Part shown: positions 4,326-5,359 of the stretch, one piece after another
Numbering within the stretch: the stretch's first letter is position 1
Layout: each line of letters begins with the position of its first letter
Assembly: GCA_023264915.1 (NCBI GenBank)
Contig: JAHFUU010000227.1
Coordinates: 1 to 5,359, forward strand
DNA from: Microthrixaceae bacterium
GTDB lineage: Bacteria > Actinomycetota > Acidimicrobiia > Acidimicrobiales > Acidimicrobilacustridaceae
Reading direction: 5' to 3'
Length of the DNA: 5,359 nucleotides
Program-made: the position numbers and the translations under genes
The notes under the pieces: generated by a model
The model's input: the letters and a program-made list of their open reading frames with translations, nothing else
Databases searched by the model: none
Told to the model about the DNA's origin: nothing

Positions 4326-5359
4326 ATGGCCAGGTCTCGTTTGGCGCTCCTGTGCGTGGGGTTCGTGGTGGGGGCGCTGGCAGTGCCGGTGTTGCCCGCG
4401 CCACCAGCCCATGCCGTACTACCTGTCGACTACGTCGACCAGCAGTACGGCGTGGAGGTGCCGCCAGATGCCACGCCTCGTGTGGTCGCAGACGACAGCT
4501 ATGCCGGCAACTCCAGGCTGCTCGAGCCCTTCACCGTCACAGCCGACACAGACCTCGGAGCACATCGTTCCAACTGGGGCAAGCCATGGACCGTCGTGTC
4601 AGCCGGCTCCATCGTGGCCCAGGCCTCGACAGGCCGGGCGGTGCCCCAGGGCTCGGGTGCACAGCGTGCTGTCGCGCCCATCGGCGCGACCAACCTGGCC
4701 AACTTCGACTTGAGCGTCGATCCAGTTCCGCTCGATCTCTCGGCGACCGTCAAGCCCGGCTCCAACGGTGGGCGCCTCCTGTTTGGCGTGGACGAGACCG
4801 GCGTGGCCTCCTACTTCTTCCTCAAGGTCCCCCCACTCGGCGGTTCGGGCACCGTCACGGTTGGAGAGAAGGCATCAGCCACCAGCGCCGAGGCAGTGCT
4901 CGCGTCGACCTCGGTGTCCCTCGACCCCGGTGTCCCGGTGCAGGCGCGGGTTCTGGGTGGCTCTGTCTCTGATGACGGCAACTGGTTCGATTGGCCGATC
5001 ACCGTCGAGCTGTCCCAGAACGGTCAGTCGAAGCTGTCGTGGGCGCTCCCGACCGCCATCCACCACGCCGCGCTCTCGAGGATCACCAACACCTTCGTCG
5101 GCTTCGAGGGCGAGTCTGACTCGTGGTTCGACGACCTGCGGGTTGCCGACCCGCTCCGGGCCGACATCCTGGTTCCCTCATCGTCGAACCCAGCGCCACC
5201 GCCCGGTCCTCGCGCTGCGGTGGTCGTGATCCATGGCGGCACGTTCAGCGAGGGGTCCGAGAAGGACATGGACGCATGGCTCAACGACATGGCCTCCCGC
5301 GGCTACGTAGCGGTCTCGGTGGACTACCGCAAGCTGTTCGACATGCCTCCCACGACCTT
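4326..5359 (+). CDS. Secreted alpha/beta-hydrolase with N-terminal ConA-like domain, 3' truncated by window
   Basis: The frame is open from the ATG to the window end (344 complete codons). Residues 1-30 form a signal peptide: MARSR, then a hydrophobic stretch ending PPAHA, with likely cleavage before VLPVDYVDQQ. Residues about 60-275 look like a concanavalin-A/LamG-like beta-sandwich: alternating strands, LDLSATVKPGSNGGRLLFGV (137-154) and a closing VGFEGESDSWFDDLRV (258-273). After a Pro-rich linker (PSSSNPAPPPGPR, 284-296) an alpha/beta-hydrolase domain begins with AVVVIHGGTFSEG (298-310). HGG at 303-305 is the oxyanion-hole motif of esterases/lipases, and WLNDMASRGYVAVSVDYRK (318-336) follows as in the BD-FAE/carboxylesterase type. 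The GxSxG nucleophile and Asp/His would lie beyond the edge. Likely role: extracellular ester hydrolysis, with the sandwich domain binding a carbohydrate or surface ligand (inferred). It is divergent from the sortase; whether it ends in a sorting signal cannot be seen. Confidence 0.85.
   Translation, partial: MARSRLALLCVGFVVGALAVPVLPAPPAHAVLPVDYVDQQYGVEVPPDATPRVVADDSYAGNSRLLEPFTVTADTDLGAHRSNWGKPWTVVSAGSIVAQASTGRAVPQGSGAQRAVAPIGATNLANFDLSVDPVPLDLSATVKPGSNGGRLLFGVDETGVASYFFLKVPPLGGSGTVTVGEKASATSAEAVLASTSVSLDPGVPVQARVLGGSVSDDGNWFDWPITVELSQNGQSKLSWALPTAIHHAALSRITNTFVGFEGESDSWFDDLRVADPLRADILVPSSSNPAPPPGPRAAVVVIHGGTFSEGSEKDMDAWLNDMASRGYVAVSVDYRKLFDMPPTT

Noticed and set aside
4352..4972. Plus-strand 206-codon Arg-rich ORF within the secreted hydrolase
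   Set aside because: It is an alternative frame of a gene with a strong ribosome site, signal peptide and hydrolase motif; its composition is that of a shadow frame.
1..5359. CRISPR arrays, insertion sequences, tRNA or rRNA genes
   Set aside because: No regularly spaced direct repeats, transposase motifs, terminal inverted repeats with target duplications, or RNA-gene signatures were seen.

Overview
The window is GC-rich (roughly two thirds G+C by eye) with strong third-position GC bias. It carries an actinobacterial-type class E sortase and an apolipoprotein N-acyltransferase, and the sortase has a Thr/Pro-rich linker after its membrane anchor. This suggests a high-GC member of the Actinomycetota. 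An Acidimicrobiia-like lineage is my best guess, but that is an inference from style and not a demonstrated placement.

Layout: (1) 1-117, the 3' flank of the first gene, with at most a weak hint of another minus-strand start at the window edge. (2) 118-1770, minus strand, an Lnt-family apolipoprotein N-acyltransferase whose nucleophile position reads Ser, not Cys. (3) 1771-2031, a divergent intergenic region with nested inverted repeats and, next to the following gene, a -10-like box placed for a leaderless transcript. (4) 2032-2895, plus strand, a short-chain dehydrogenase/reductase resembling peroxisomal trans-2-enoyl-CoA reductase (PECR). (5) 2896-2976, a short convergent gap with a two-tier hairpin, probably a shared terminator. 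(6) 2977-3942, minus strand, a membrane-anchored class E sortase. (7) 3943-4325, a divergent intergenic region with tiny ORFs behind GGAGG motifs, then a low-GC stretch with overlapping palindromes that looks like an operator/promoter. (8) 4326 to the window end, plus strand, a secreted protein with a signal peptide, a concanavalin-A-like domain and the start of an alpha/beta-hydrolase domain. This last gene is cut by the window edge.

Three of the four genes concern the cell envelope or exterior: lipoprotein acylation, sortase anchoring or polymerisation, and a secreted hydrolase. The reductase belongs to acyl-CoA metabolism. The genes alternate in orientation, so each is probably its own transcription unit and they do not form one operon. 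The sortase and the secreted hydrolase are divergent and share a 383-bp control region, so co-regulation is possible, but no sorting signal is visible in the part of the hydrolase present here.

I see no mobile element, CRISPR array, tRNA or rRNA. I do not see a clear new multi-gene system. The points most worth following are the Cys-to-Ser change in Lnt, the overlapping palindromes and micro-ORFs upstream of the secreted hydrolase, and the structured lnt/SDR intergenic region.
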